DNA of 57,940 bases from Bacteroidota bacterium (GTDB lineage Bacteria; Bacteroidota; Bacteroidia; Chitinophagales; Chitinophagaceae): the NCBI GenBank assembly GCA_026391125.1, contig JAPLEO010000059.1, positions 1-57,940 of the forward strand, read 5' to 3'. The notes beneath the pieces were generated by a model that worked only from the letters and a program-made list of their open reading frames with translations, ran no database searches and was not told where the DNA came from. Below, piece after piece: positions 45,240-54,103 of this stretch. The position numbers and the translations under genes were made by a program. The first letter of the stretch is position 1, and every line of letters begins with the position of its first letter.

Positions 45240-48200
45240 TTAAAAACCAACTCTTACACCTAGGTTTAAACTAAGTGGTGCAGCAATATTACCATAGTCA
45301 AATCCAACAGCACCCACACCTCTTAATGAAGCGTTACCACCGTTAGCAGCAGGATCTGCTCCTGAATAATTGGTAAACAATACAAGATCATTACATGTCA
45401 TAAAGAAGCTGACAGTTTTGAAAGTTGCATAGTCCAAAATACCTGGAGAATCCATATGGTTTGCGTTTCTAACCAAAGCCTTAGAAGGAAGTGTATAACT
45501 CAAAGTGATATCTCTTAAGCGGAAAGCTTTGATATCTCTCTCCATATAATCTTCTTCTGGCATGTTTGTGGAACTGTAATAGCTATTATTAAAATATGGC
45601 GTAACCATAATTGTATTATAGGAAGGTGTTGCAGTATTTTCTTTACCATCTTGTAATACACCATAAACAGCTCTAGGAGTTAATCGATCGGCTGATTTTC
45701 CAGATTTACCCAAAGTGGTTAGGTACATATTCGTACCATTGAAAATATCTCCACCAACTCTCAAATCCCATAAGAAACTTAAACTCCAATCTTTATAACG
45801 GAATTTATTGATGGTACCTAAACTTAACCAAACAGTTCTATCTCCTCGAACTCTAAATGTTCCATCTTGAACAGGCAAACCTGTAGTAGGAGCAATCAAG
45901 ATCAAACCATTATTAAATGGCAAACCATTCGGTCCGGTTGGAGTTAAATCCTGACGTCTATAACCAAAACTTGTAATAGTTCCAGTTGAATAACCAGGTC
46001 TTAAACCACCTCTTGCGTTGTTGTATAACCAAGTTGAAGCATCATAGTAGTCAGCACCTGCGATATCGATTGGTAAAGGAATTGCCAATACCTGATTCCA
46101 CATGTGGTTAAAGTTGAATTGGATATCCCAACTGAAGTCTTTTTTCCTCATCATTTTGATACCTAAACTAACTTCAATACCCTGATTACGTACACTTGAG
46201 TTATTAGCAGTATTTAAGACAAATCCTGTACCATAACTTGCACGGAAACCTTGTGCGATCTGATCTAAAGCCAATGTGTTATAATAAGCCGCGTCGACGG
46301 TCACGATATCATGGAACAACCTCATTTCAGTACCTACTTCATAAGTCTGTTGACGCTCTGGTTTCAAGTTAGGGTTTGCATTGGTAAATGCATACTGTAA
46401 TGGAACTGCAATCAGGTTATTAACTGTTGGACCTTGATTGGCACTTGTAACTGTAGGAACAAAGTTCGACTGATTTGAATAAGGGTCTGGGAGCCTTGCC
46501 GTAGATGCCATTGATCCACGCAATTTCCAATAGCTTATCAAGCCACCTTTCATTTTAGGGAAGATATCACTCATGATGATACTTAAGCTTCCTCCTGGAT
46601 AGTTATAATTTCTATTTGCAGCAGGTAGCACTGAAGAAGATTCAAATGCCATAGATCCTGTTAAGAAAATCACGTTGTTATAACTAATCGTTGCTTCTCC
46701 AAATTCTGCAATTTGATACTTTTTATTTTGATTCCACTCACCACTACCATACAATGTTGCACGACTCAATCTAGTTCTGGTAGCAAATCCTGTAGAACTA
46801 CTATCAAAACTTCTGGTACTATCAAATGTTCCAGAAATTCCAAACAGTTGCAATTCAGATTGGCTCCAACGAGTTCCTGCAGTGAAACGGGTATTGAATT
46901 TACCGAACTGCTTTTTAACAGTTGCAGTGATGGTATGGTTATAGTTTACATTCTTTCTCCAGATATTATCTAAAGAACCTTTGTTAGCCATTGAAGATTG
47001 AGAAGCAGATTCAGGGTCACGATACTGGAATCCCTCTAAAGAAAAACCATTATAACCAAACCTACCTGCAACAGTTAACCATTTGGTAGGGTTATAGTTA
47101 ATAGCAAGGTTTGCTTCATAACTACTCGACTTATCTTGAGATACATTTCTGTTAGCAGCAAAGAACGGATTATCGGTTTCAGATACCGTTCCTAAGTTAG
47201 CATTGTCTGTAGGGTCATTTGCAGAAATCAAATAACGTTTATGTCCGTTAGGTAACAAAAAGCTTTGTGCATTGTCTGTTGAAGGCCATAAGAACAAGTT
47301 CAATAAATAACCACCCGCACCTTTCATGGCTTTATTGTTCACACTATTACTATAAGCTATAGACGGAGTGATATCAATCCATTTATTGATCTTAGTAGTA
47401 TTTGTTAAGCGAAAGTTTACTCTTGTTAACCTTGTATTTGGAACAACCCCTGTTTGATCATAATATGAAGTACTGAAACGGTAGCTAGATTTTTGGCTAC
47501 CAAAATCCATACTTAAGTTATGCGTTTGTCCGAATGCAGTTTTAAAGAAATTACCTACGTTATTATAAACTGGTGTTCCAGGAGCCATTGCTGGTCCAAA
47601 CGCTGAAAAAGTACCAGTTGAGGCAACACCATTGGTTCCTTGTTGGAAACCATTAAATGTTGCAGGAATATTTTGTAATGATTGTACTCTTAAACTGTTA
47701 TCATAAAATATATTGAATTTCTTGCCATTCTCTAGCTTAGCACGTTTGGTAGTAATAATGATCGCACCATTACTAGCAGAACTACCATAAAGAACAGTAG
47801 CTTCTGGTCCTTTCAAAACAGTCACAGATTCGATATCATTTGGGTTGATATCTGAAATTCTATTGGTAAAGTCATTGGAAGTATTGTTTTGTCCGGCAGC
47901 AGCAGGAACGTTTGCTGTGGCATCTACAGTTGAGTTATCACGAATAACCCCATCCACTACAAATAATGGCTGGTTGTTCAATGACATACTATTAAACCCT
48001 CTCAAAACGATCGTAGAAGATGCACCTGGCACACCAGAAGTTGCAGTAATAGTTGCACCAGCAACACGTCCTTGCAATGCATCCACAAAACTTTCACGTT
48101 GTGTTTCTTTCATTTCCGCACCCTTCACTGTTTGTGTGGAGAAACCTAAGTCTCTAGACTTACGCTTGATGTCCATTGAAACAACTACTTCTTCTAATTC

Positions 48201-48506
48201 TGTAACACCACTCCGCATGTTGATGTCCATCTTAGAACCAGTAACAGTTACTTTTTGCGACTCAAACCCGATATAGGTTAATTGTAACACCTGACCATTA
48301 GATGCTTTCACAGAGAAAGATCCATTGTCTTTGGTTTGAGAAGTAATGGTTGTTCCCACTACTTTGATAGTTACACCTGCCAATGGAGTATTCTTTTCGG
48401 CATCGCGGACTGTCCCCGATACTGTCTGACTTTGTCCAAAAGAGGGTAACGAGAAAATGAAAAGTAGCAACAGAACCACTTTCATCATTGAAACGATTTT
48501 TCTCAT
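45240..48506 (-). CDS. SusC/RagA-type TonB-linked outer-membrane transporter
   Basis: The 1088-residue protein has a signal peptide (residues 1-26), a carboxypeptidase-regulatory-like domain (about 28-105, VSGTVRDAEKNTPLAGVTIKVVG), a plug (about 115-255) with ALQGRVAGATITATSGVPGASS, IVLRGFNSMS, PLFVVDGV and VLKGPEATVLYGSSASNGAIIITTK, and a barrel ending LNLGVRVGF. It imports a nutrient across the outer membrane using TonB energy, together with the SusD protein downstream. A DeoR regulator gene lies upstream on the same strand, across a 309-base gap with an inverted repeat. Confidence 0.93.
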   Translation of the reverse strand: MRKIVSMMKVVLLLLFIFSLPSFGQSQTVSGTVRDAEKNTPLAGVTIKVVGTTITSQTKDNGSFSVKASNGQVLQLTYIGFESQKVTVTGSKMDINMRSGVTELEEVVVSMDIKRKSRDLGFSTQTVKGAEMKETQRESFVDALQGRVAGATITATSGVPGASSTIVLRGFNSMSLNNQPLFVVDGVIRDNSTVDATANVPAAAGQNNTSNDFTNRISDINPNDIESVTVLKGPEATVLYGSSASNGAIIITTKRAKLENGKKFNIFYDNSLRVQSLQNIPATFNGFQQGTNGVASTGTFSAFGPAMAPGTPVYNNVGNFFKTAFGQTHNLSMDFGSQKSSYRFSTSYYDQTGVVPNTRLTRVNFRLTNTTKINKWIDITPSIAYSNSVNNKAMKGAGGYLLNLFLWPSTDNAQSFLLPNGHKRYLISANDPTDNANLGTVSETDNPFFAANRNVSQDKSSSYEANLAINYNPTKWLTVAGRFGYNGFSLEGFQYRDPESASQSSMANKGSLDNIWRKNVNYNHTITATVKKQFGKFNTRFTAGTRWSQSELQLFGISGTFDSTRSFDSSSTGFATRTRLSRATLYGSGEWNQNKKYQIAEFGEATISYNNVIFLTGSMAFESSSVLPAANRNYNYPGGSLSIIMSDIFPKMKGGLISYWKLRGSMASTARLPDPYSNQSNFVPTVTSANQGPTVNNLIAVPLQYAFTNANPNLKPERQQTYEVGTEMRLFHDIVTVDAAYYNTLALDQIAQGFRASYGTGFVLNTANNSSVRNQGIEVSLGIKMMRKKDFSWDIQFNFNHMWNQVLAIPLPIDIAGADYYDASTWLYNNARGGLRPGYSTGTITSFGYRRQDLTPTGPNGLPFNNGLILIAPTTGLPVQDGTFRVRGDRTVWLSLGTINKFRYKDWSLSFLWDLRVGGDIFNGTNMYLTTLGKSGKSADRLTPRAVYGVLQDGKENTATPSYNTIMVTPYFNNSYYSSTNMPEEDYMERDIKAFRLRDITLSYTLPSKALVRNANHMDSPGILDYATFKTVSFFMTCNDLVLFTNYSGADPAANGGNASLRGVGAVGFDYGNIAAPLSLNLGVRVGF

Positions 48507-48815
48507 AACAGTTTTTTAGTTTTCTTAATTCATATAAGCTCATCCGTTTGAAACTTAGCAGTAGTTTCAATTATGAGGACATTTCAATCTTGCAAAACAT
48601 TGCATCATTTAACGTTTTTTTTTACGCATAAACCCGCAAATCGCCCAGCTTGATTCAAAAAGACCTAATAATAAAGCAATGTTAAAATTTTTAATGGAGA
48701 ATTCCGAATTGAATTTATGCAGATTTGGGGAATATATCCACAGCAAACCAACATATTTTAGAAAATAGCTGCAAAAAGCTGCAATTTTTTACCGTATTAG
48801 ACTCGTAATCAGGAA
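48507..48815. promoter_or_regulatory. Intergenic region upstream of susC with inverted repeat
   Basis: I see no gene in this 309-base AT-rich gap. Positions 48539-48577 hold a double inverted repeat: CTCAT/ATGAG outside and TTGAAACT/AGTTTCAA inside, around a 7-base centre, about 35 bases before the susC ATG. It may be an operator for the DeoR protein encoded next door or an RNA hairpin in the susC leader. No exact TAnnTTTG box is evident on the minus strand. Confidence 0.45.
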
Positions 48816-49562
48816 TTAACGGATTTGAATGCCTTTAGCAGCATATTCTAATAAAGCTGGATCTGATGGATTTAATTCAGTAATTAAAACATCTACCTTC
48901 TCTGGCTTACATACCTGCAACTTTTGGATGGAATTCAGTTTTTCAGAAATGGATAAAGAAACTGTCTTTTGAGCAGAGCGGATCATGGCTTTTTTTACTT
49001 CAATGATATCCCAATCCATATCAGTGATCCCGTAATTGGCGTCAAAACTATTGGTTCCTAAAAAACAGAGATCAGCCTTAATTCTCGATAAACGCTCTAT
49101 CACTTCTGCCCCAATAGCCATCTGCGTGTTTTTTGAAAGTCGATTCCCAATGAAAATGGCTTCCGAATTTGGATGATTCAATAGTTCTAGTGCAATAGGT
49201 AAACTCACCGTAACAAAAGTGGCATTTAATTCAGGCGGTAAGGATTTGACCATTTCTAGTATTGTAGTCCCCCCGGTTAATAAAACTAACATCCCATCTT
49301 TTATTAACTCAATAGCCTTGAACGCAATCACTTTTTTTTCAGGCAAAGAATAAATAGGATTGGGTTCTAGTGTAAAATGAAAAGACTTTGATAATGCGCC
49401 ACCATGTACTTTGATCAATTTTCCCTCCTCCCCTAATTCTTGTAGATCTCTACGAATGGTATCTTCCGACACATCTAAGTGTACACTCAAATCTGAGGAT
49501 AAAACCTTATTGTGGATATTAATCTGTTGAATAATAAAAGCCTGGCGTTCTTTCTTTAGCAT
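48816..49562 (-). CDS. DeoR/GlpR-family transcriptional regulator
   Basis: The 248-residue protein has an N-terminal DeoR helix-turn-helix (about residues 1-57) with SEDTIRRDLQELGEEGKLIKVHGGAL and a DeoRC sensor domain with LTGGTTILEMVKSLP and DLCFLGTNSFDANYGITD, where sugar phosphates usually bind. The family represses sugar-use operons until the phosphate appears. It precedes the SusCD operon on the same strand and is divergent from dnaG. Control of the SusCD operon is likely from position but not shown by a site I can assign with confidence. Confidence 0.9.
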   Translation of the reverse strand: MLKKERQAFIIQQINIHNKVLSSDLSVHLDVSEDTIRRDLQELGEEGKLIKVHGGALSKSFHFTLEPNPIYSLPEKKVIAFKAIELIKDGMLVLLTGGTTILEMVKSLPPELNATFVTVSLPIALELLNHPNSEAIFIGNRLSKNTQMAIGAEVIERLSRIKADLCFLGTNSFDANYGITDMDWDIIEVKKAMIRSAQKTVSLSISEKLNSIQKLQVCKPEKVDVLITELNPSDPALLEYAAKGIQIR

Positions 49563-49648
49563 GTTTAAATTTAATAGAAAATCGAAAACGGCAATACAAT
49601 AATTTATAATTTGGAAGGAATTAAATTGTCGACTCTTGACTAATCAGT

Positions 49649-49656
49649 TAATTTCG
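49649..49656 (+). promoter_or_regulatory. Near-consensus -7 box (TAATTTCG) for dnaG
   Basis: It has one mismatch to TAnnTTTG, with a TTG at 49626-49628 spaced 20 bases upstream. The leader to the ATG at 49662 would be very short. Confidence 0.3.
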
Positions 49657-49661
49657 CTTGA

Positions 49662-51596
49662 ATGATTTCGCCGAATACCATACAACAGATCACCAATCAC
49701 ATCGATATATTAGATATCGTAGGCGAGTTCGTGAAATTAAAGAAGAGAGGGACCAATTATTTAGGCCTCTGCCCTTTTCATAATGAGAAGTCCCCTTCCT
49801 TTACTGTATCTCCCGCAAAAGAAATTTATAAATGTTTTGGATGTGGTAAAAGTGGAAATAGTATTGGCTTCTTAATGGAGCACGAAAAATATAGTTATGT
49901 AGAATCACTTCGATGGTTGGCCGCTAGATATAATATTGAAGTCGAAGAAACAGAATCTAGTGCAGAGCAAAAATTATTAAATCAAACTGCTGATAGTTTA
50001 TTTGCGATCAATCACTTTGCACAGAAGTTTCTTTCATCGCAATTAACAGATTCTGCAGAAGGACAAAACATTGCACTTTCCTATTTGCAAGAAAGAGGTT
50101 TCAGAGATGCCATCATTCAAAAATTTCAGATCGGCTATAATCCAGATATCAAAGATGCATTAACGAAAGCATTGTTGGATAATCAGTTCAACGCAGAAAT
50201 ACTTCCTAAGACAGGACTTGTTGCAATGCGAAGTAATAATGAACTGGCTGATAATTATAGAGGCAGAATTATTTTTCCGATTCATAATAATTCTGGAAAA
50301 GTAATTGGCTTTGGCGCACGTGTGATTGGCAAAGCAGACCGCGCACCTAAATATATCAACACGCCAGAAAATGAGATCTATTCAAAAAGTAAAATTTTGT
50401 ATGGTTCTTATTTTGCAAGACAAGCCATTGATAAAGCCAATGAATGTTTATTAGTAGAAGGATATACCGATGTAGTTAGTCTGCATCAAGCAGGAATTGA
50501 AAATGTTGTTGCAAGTGGTGGTACTTCATTAACTACGGATCAATTAAGATTGATCAAAAAATATACTTCTAATCTTACCATTATTTATGATGGTGATAAT
50601 GCAGGTATCAAAGCTGCTTTAAGAGGATTGGATATGGCTTTGGAAGAAGGGCTGAACGTGAAACTGGTATTGATTCCTGACAAAGAAGATCCTGACAGTT
50701 ATGTAAATAAAGTTGGTGTAACTGCATTCAATGAATTCATTGCAGCAAATAAAAAAGATTTCATTCTTTTTCAGTTGGAAGTAATGCTGAAAGAAGCAGG
50801 AAATGATGTTGCTAAGAAAAGTGCTGTTGCCAATCAGATCGCAGAAACAATTAGTAAGCTAAACAAAGCCGAAGATTTTACAAGACAGCAAGACTATATC
50901 AAACAGTCTGCACACTTATTAAAAATTGATGAGAGTGGATTAACGCATCTCGTTAATAAAATCAAAAGAGATAAGGTTTCTAAAGATGAAAAGAAACAAG
51001 TAGCCGATGACCTCCTACTAGATCAGCAATTGGCTGCGAGGCAACCTGAAGATGTTTTAGATGATTCACAGTTGCTCTTTAATAGAGATGAAGCACATGA
51101 AAAAAATGTATTGAGAGCATTATTAGAACACGGCCTTCACAAATGGGATGAGGAAATCACGATGGCTGAATATGTGTTTAATGAATTAGATCAATTTCAT
51201 TTCGACAATCCTCAACTAGAAGAACTTTTTGAAACTTATAAAAAAATGTTTGTAGACGGACTTCAACCAACTACAAAAACAATGCTGTATCATAGTAATG
51301 AATCAGTCAGAAATTTAGTGATTCAATTAAGCATGCAGGCGCATGAATTGAGTACTAAATGGGATGAAAAAATGGAGGGCATGTTTATCTTAAATAGAGA
51401 TATCAGCAGACAAGATATTCTCATGAGTGTGAACTATTACAAGTTACGTAAACTCAAAAAAATGTTTGAGGAAAATCAACACGATATGGAAAATGCTCCG
51501 CTTGCTGAACAAATGCGTTTGATTGAATTGCATCAACATTTAAAAACTATCGAAAGAGAAATTACGAAACAGTTGGGGACGGTTATTATTAGATAG
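49662..51596 (+). CDS. dnaG: DNA primase
   Basis: DnaG makes RNA primers for replication. The 644-residue protein has the CHC2 zinc domain (about residues 38-65: CPFHNEKSPSF and CFGCG), the catalytic N-terminal core with NYRGRIIFPI and GFGAR, the Toprim domain (about 265-345: LLVEGYTDVVSLHQAGI and IYDGDNAGIKAALRGLDMALEEG with acidic metal ligands), and a helical C-terminal region for DnaB contact. Length is normal. It is divergent from the DeoR gene (about 100 bases) and its 3' side carries a heptad repeat array. Confidence 0.96.
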   Translation: MISPNTIQQITNHIDILDIVGEFVKLKKRGTNYLGLCPFHNEKSPSFTVSPAKEIYKCFGCGKSGNSIGFLMEHEKYSYVESLRWLAARYNIEVEETESSAEQKLLNQTADSLFAINHFAQKFLSSQLTDSAEGQNIALSYLQERGFRDAIIQKFQIGYNPDIKDALTKALLDNQFNAEILPKTGLVAMRSNNELADNYRGRIIFPIHNNSGKVIGFGARVIGKADRAPKYINTPENEIYSKSKILYGSYFARQAIDKANECLLVEGYTDVVSLHQAGIENVVASGGTSLTTDQLRLIKKYTSNLTIIYDGDNAGIKAALRGLDMALEEGLNVKLVLIPDKEDPDSYVNKVGVTAFNEFIAANKKDFILFQLEVMLKEAGNDVAKKSAVANQIAETISKLNKAEDFTRQQDYIKQSAHLLKIDESGLTHLVNKIKRDKVSKDEKKQVADDLLLDQQLAARQPEDVLDDSQLLFNRDEAHEKNVLRALLEHGLHKWDEEITMAEYVFNELDQFHFDNPQLEELFETYKKMFVDGLQPTTKTMLYHSNESVRNLVIQLSMQAHELSTKWDEKMEGMFILNRDISRQDILMSVNYYKLRKLKKMFEENQHDMENAPLAEQMRLIELHQHLKTIEREITKQLGTVIIR

Positions 51597-51604
51597 TTTA
51601 AAAA

Positions 51605-51655
51605 GTGAAGAGATAAAGAAGAAGTGAAGAGTGAAGAGATAAAAGTGAAGAGAGG
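51605..51655 (+). repeat. Heptad array after dnaG
   Basis: Eight bases after the TAG stop the sense strand reads GTGAAGA GATAAAG, a 5-base break, then GTGAAGA GTGAAGA GATAAAA GTGAAGA. Units are the same as in the ROK and clpC arrays. Confidence 0.85.
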
Positions 51656-51710
51656 TTTGTAAGATGATTAGTTAAGAGTTTTTAATAAACGAAAGTTGCT
51701 CAGAGGCTTT

Positions 51711-51743
51711 TATATTTTGAATTTTGACTTTTGACTTTTTACC
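51711..51743 (-). repeat. Heptad array after the YdeI/OmdA gene: (GTCAAAA)2 TTCAAAA TATAAAA
   Basis: On the minus strand the units begin 8 bases after the TAA stop. GTCAAAA units are also found in the array upstream of ftsE. Confidence 0.75.
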
Positions 51744-52409
51744 TTATTTTTCTGAGGGATTCTTCTTGCCTGCGAGTAATTTCTCTAAGGCAGTTTCTAA
51801 CCTGCGTTTTCTCGTGTCTTCTTTCTTTGCGGCTTCGATCCAGCTTACGTATTCTTTCTGATTGCTGAAAGATAGTGAGGTAAAGAACTGTTGGGCTTCT
51901 TTGTGTTTTAAGAACATGCTACCCAATTCTGCTGGCGGAACCACTAAACGTTTTTCAAAATCAATCCCATTCACTTCAGGGGTTTTGATATCTGAAAAAC
52001 TACGGTCGCGATTGGGAATCTGGTCTAATTTCTTAAAGCGGATGGCACTCCAAACATTGTCGATCGCAACCTGACGTACAGATTCGTACTCGTTTTTAGT
52101 GAGTAACTCCCAACTACAGTCGCGATTCAAATCACTTACAATTTTGCTAGTTGCTTTAGGATAAGCCACCCACAATTTGCTTTCAGCGCTCAAAGCCGGA
52201 AATACTTCACGCATAATTTGATTCAGCTGTTGCTGACTCAATGCGAAGATCAAAGCAAAATCTACTTTTTTGCTCTTCAATAAAGGAGTCACATTTTTAG
52301 CATAAGCCAACTTTGCGAACTGCTTTTCTATAGAAGATGGGATACCCTGAATTAACAGGTTTTTCTCGTCTTTTAACTGTAACTTCTCAAATACACTTTG
52401 ATTGGACAT
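51744..52409 (-). CDS. YdeI/OmpD-associated (OmdA) family protein
   Basis: The 221-residue protein joins an N-terminal alpha/beta domain (about 1-135, with ALSQQQLNQIMREVFPAL and KLWVAYPKATSK), like those linked to DUF3052-type proteins, to a C-terminal OmdA segment. That segment runs SMFLKHKEAQQFFTSLSFSNQKEYVSWIEAAKKEDTRKRRLETALEKL. The OmdA family is annotated as bacteriocin-protection in some genera, but the role here is unknown. I chose ATG 52409 (MSNQSVFEKL); the longer frame to 52607 overlaps plsY and shows no family similarity. An exact -7 box lies 37 bases upstream. Confidence 0.8.
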   Translation of the reverse strand: MSNQSVFEKLQLKDEKNLLIQGIPSSIEKQFAKLAYAKNVTPLLKSKKVDFALIFALSQQQLNQIMREVFPALSAESKLWVAYPKATSKIVSDLNRDCSWELLTKNEYESVRQVAIDNVWSAIRFKKLDQIPNRDRSFSDIKTPEVNGIDFEKRLVVPPAELGSMFLKHKEAQQFFTSLSFSNQKEYVSWIEAAKKEDTRKRRLETALEKLLAGKKNPSEK

Positions 52410-52445
52410 GCCTAAAAAAACATTTAGGTGATCAAATAGGGAGAG

Positions 52446-52453
52446 CAAAGTTA
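52446..52453 (-). promoter_or_regulatory. -7 box (TAACTTTG) for the YdeI/OmdA gene
   Basis: Read on the minus strand, it matches TAnnTTTG exactly, 37 bases before the ATG at 52409 and just after the plsY stop. It also argues against the longer reading frame. Confidence 0.5.
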
Positions 52454-52494
52454 CGAAAATAACCTCCTTAATCCCGCATACTAACGCAATAAAA

Positions 52495-53151
52495 TTATAA
52501 ATCCCCTTTACGACGCTGCTTTCTACGGTCGCGCGACTTAAAAATAGGCACTTTGCTTTCTGTTCCTTTGAGGATCCTTCCGATGTTCTTTTGGTGGGTA
52601 AGAACAACCATCAGTGCCACTAAAACTGCAAAAACTCGATATAAAGTTTCTTTCTCATTAAAGATGAAAAGAATGAATACCATGAATGATACACCCGCTA
52701 AAATAGAACTAAGCGAAACAAAACGGGTCAGATATAGTACAATCAGGAAGACAGCAATACAACAAACGGCTACTACTGGTTGAACAGCAACTGCCATCCC
52801 TAGTAAAGTTGCAACCCCTTTGCCACCCTTAAAATTTGCCCAAATAGGGAAAATATGGCCAATTACTGAAGCAAGTCCCAAGCCAATCATAAAATTGGTG
52901 CGGTCCCATTCATCAGTAAGGTAATAAGGTAAGAGTATGTATAATGATGTAGCAACTACTCCTTTGAGTACATCTACCATCATTACAAAGGATCCCCATT
53001 TTGGACCCAATACACGAAAAGTGTTGGTAGCACCCGCATTACCACTGCCATAATCACGGATATCAATATTGAAAAACTTTCTACTTACCCAAATTGCAGT
53101 GGGAATAGATCCGATTAAGTAGGCCAGAACAATGAGCAGAATTTCGTTCAT
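52495..53151 (-). CDS. plsY: Glycerol-3-phosphate acyltransferase (acyl-phosphate dependent)
   Basis: PlsY moves an acyl group from acyl-phosphate to glycerol-3-phosphate, the first step of phospholipid synthesis, in the inner membrane. The 218-residue protein has five hydrophobic segments and the three motifs: GSIPTA near residue 14, GSGNAGATNTFRVLG near 35-50 and the GGKGVAT block near 108. A basic tail ends the protein. I chose ATG 53151 (MNEILLIV). The gene lies 83 bases downstream of prmA on the same strand. Confidence 0.93.
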   Translation of the reverse strand: MNEILLIVLAYLIGSIPTAIWVSRKFFNIDIRDYGSGNAGATNTFRVLGPKWGSFVMMVDVLKGVVATSLYILLPYYLTDEWDRTNFMIGLGLASVIGHIFPIWANFKGGKGVATLLGMAVAVQPVVAVCCIAVFLIVLYLTRFVSLSSILAGVSFMVFILFIFNEKETLYRVFAVLVALMVVLTHQKNIGRILKGTESKVPIFKSRDRRKQRRKGDL

Positions 53152-53233
53152 TGACGATTGGTTTGAAGTTTTTTGAAATTCAAATATAGGAAACAATAGG
53201 TTAACAATTGCTTAATACAGCCTTTTCAGGGCC

Positions 53234-54046
53234 TTAACCTTGCAACTGAATTACAATCCAACCATTTCTTTTATTTGTAAACTGGTGTTTCCAACCAACT
53301 GATAAGCAGGCATTTAAGATATCGGATGCGTCTTCTTCTAGGAGTCCACTTAATAGAATAAGTCCTCCTTTTTGAAGCGAATGACCAAGATAGGAAATAT
53401 TTGCTAAAATGATGTGTTTGTTGATATTTGCTAGTATGATATCGAAACGGCTGCCTATTTCGGCCGAATCGCCCTTAGCCACTTCAATCTTTGAACATTG
53501 ATTAATGACAATGTTTTCAGTAGCATTTTCAATGCACCAGTCGTCATTATCAATCGCAAGGATTTTTTGTGCTCCGAGCTTCTCTGCCAGAATCGCTAGA
53601 ATGCCCGTACCGGTTCCGAAATCGAAAACAGTTTTACCCTCCCAGCTAATATCACGCATGGCCTGCATCACTAGGTACGTAGTGGCATGGTGCCCAGTGC
53701 CAAAACTCATTTTCGGTGTGATCACTATCTCTTGTTCCACCCCTTTGAAAGGAGGATGAAAAGAAGCGCGTATGCCAACAAAATTTTCTACTTGCACAGG
53801 CTCGAAATTTGATTCCCAAACCTCGTTCCAATTCTGCTTTTCAATGGAAGACTCTTGGTATGCTTGCGCTCCTAAGACCTCCTCCAATTGCATTTTATTA
53901 TAATTAGCGGCAGGAATAAAAGCCTTGATACTTTCATCCAATTCTTCAAAAGCTTCAAAGCCAATGGCAGCAAGCTGCGCAACGAGTGTATCTCTTACTG
54001 CTTCGTCCTTAGTAGTTATTTCGATTTGAATTGTTGCATCCGTCAT
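53234..54046 (-). CDS. prmA: Ribosomal protein L11 methyltransferase
   Basis: PrmA methylates ribosomal protein L11 using S-adenosylmethionine. The 270-residue protein has the N-terminal substrate domain (about 1-85), then MSFGTGHHATTYL, the SAM-binding motif VFDFGTGTGILAILAEKLGA (about 138-157), AIDNDDWCIENA and the catalytic ILANINKHII segment. It begins 17 bases after the pnp terminator, so it is expressed from a weak or unrecognised promoter or from read-through of pnp. Confidence 0.92.
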   Translation of the reverse strand: MTDATIQIEITTKDEAVRDTLVAQLAAIGFEAFEELDESIKAFIPAANYNKMQLEEVLGAQAYQESSIEKQNWNEVWESNFEPVQVENFVGIRASFHPPFKGVEQEIVITPKMSFGTGHHATTYLVMQAMRDISWEGKTVFDFGTGTGILAILAEKLGAQKILAIDNDDWCIENATENIVINQCSKIEVAKGDSAEIGSRFDIILANINKHIILANISYLGHSLQKGGLILLSGLLEEDASDILNACLSVGWKHQFTNKRNGWIVIQLQG

Positions 54047-54062
54047 AGCTGAAAAATTTGCT

Positions 54063-54091
54063 AAAAAAAAGCCCCCGAAATTTCGGAGGCT
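54063..54091 (-). terminator. Rho-independent terminator of pnp
   Basis: On the minus strand GCCTCCGAAA pairs with TTTCGGGGGC (one G-T wobble) and is followed by a run of eight Ts. It lies 13 bases after the pnp stop. Confidence 0.88.
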
Positions 54092-54103
54092 AATTTGATA
54101 TGA

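Noticed and set aside
48298..48570. 90-residue open frame overlapping the susC start
   Set aside because: It overlaps the well-supported signal peptide and regulatory-like domain of SusC in another frame on the same strand.
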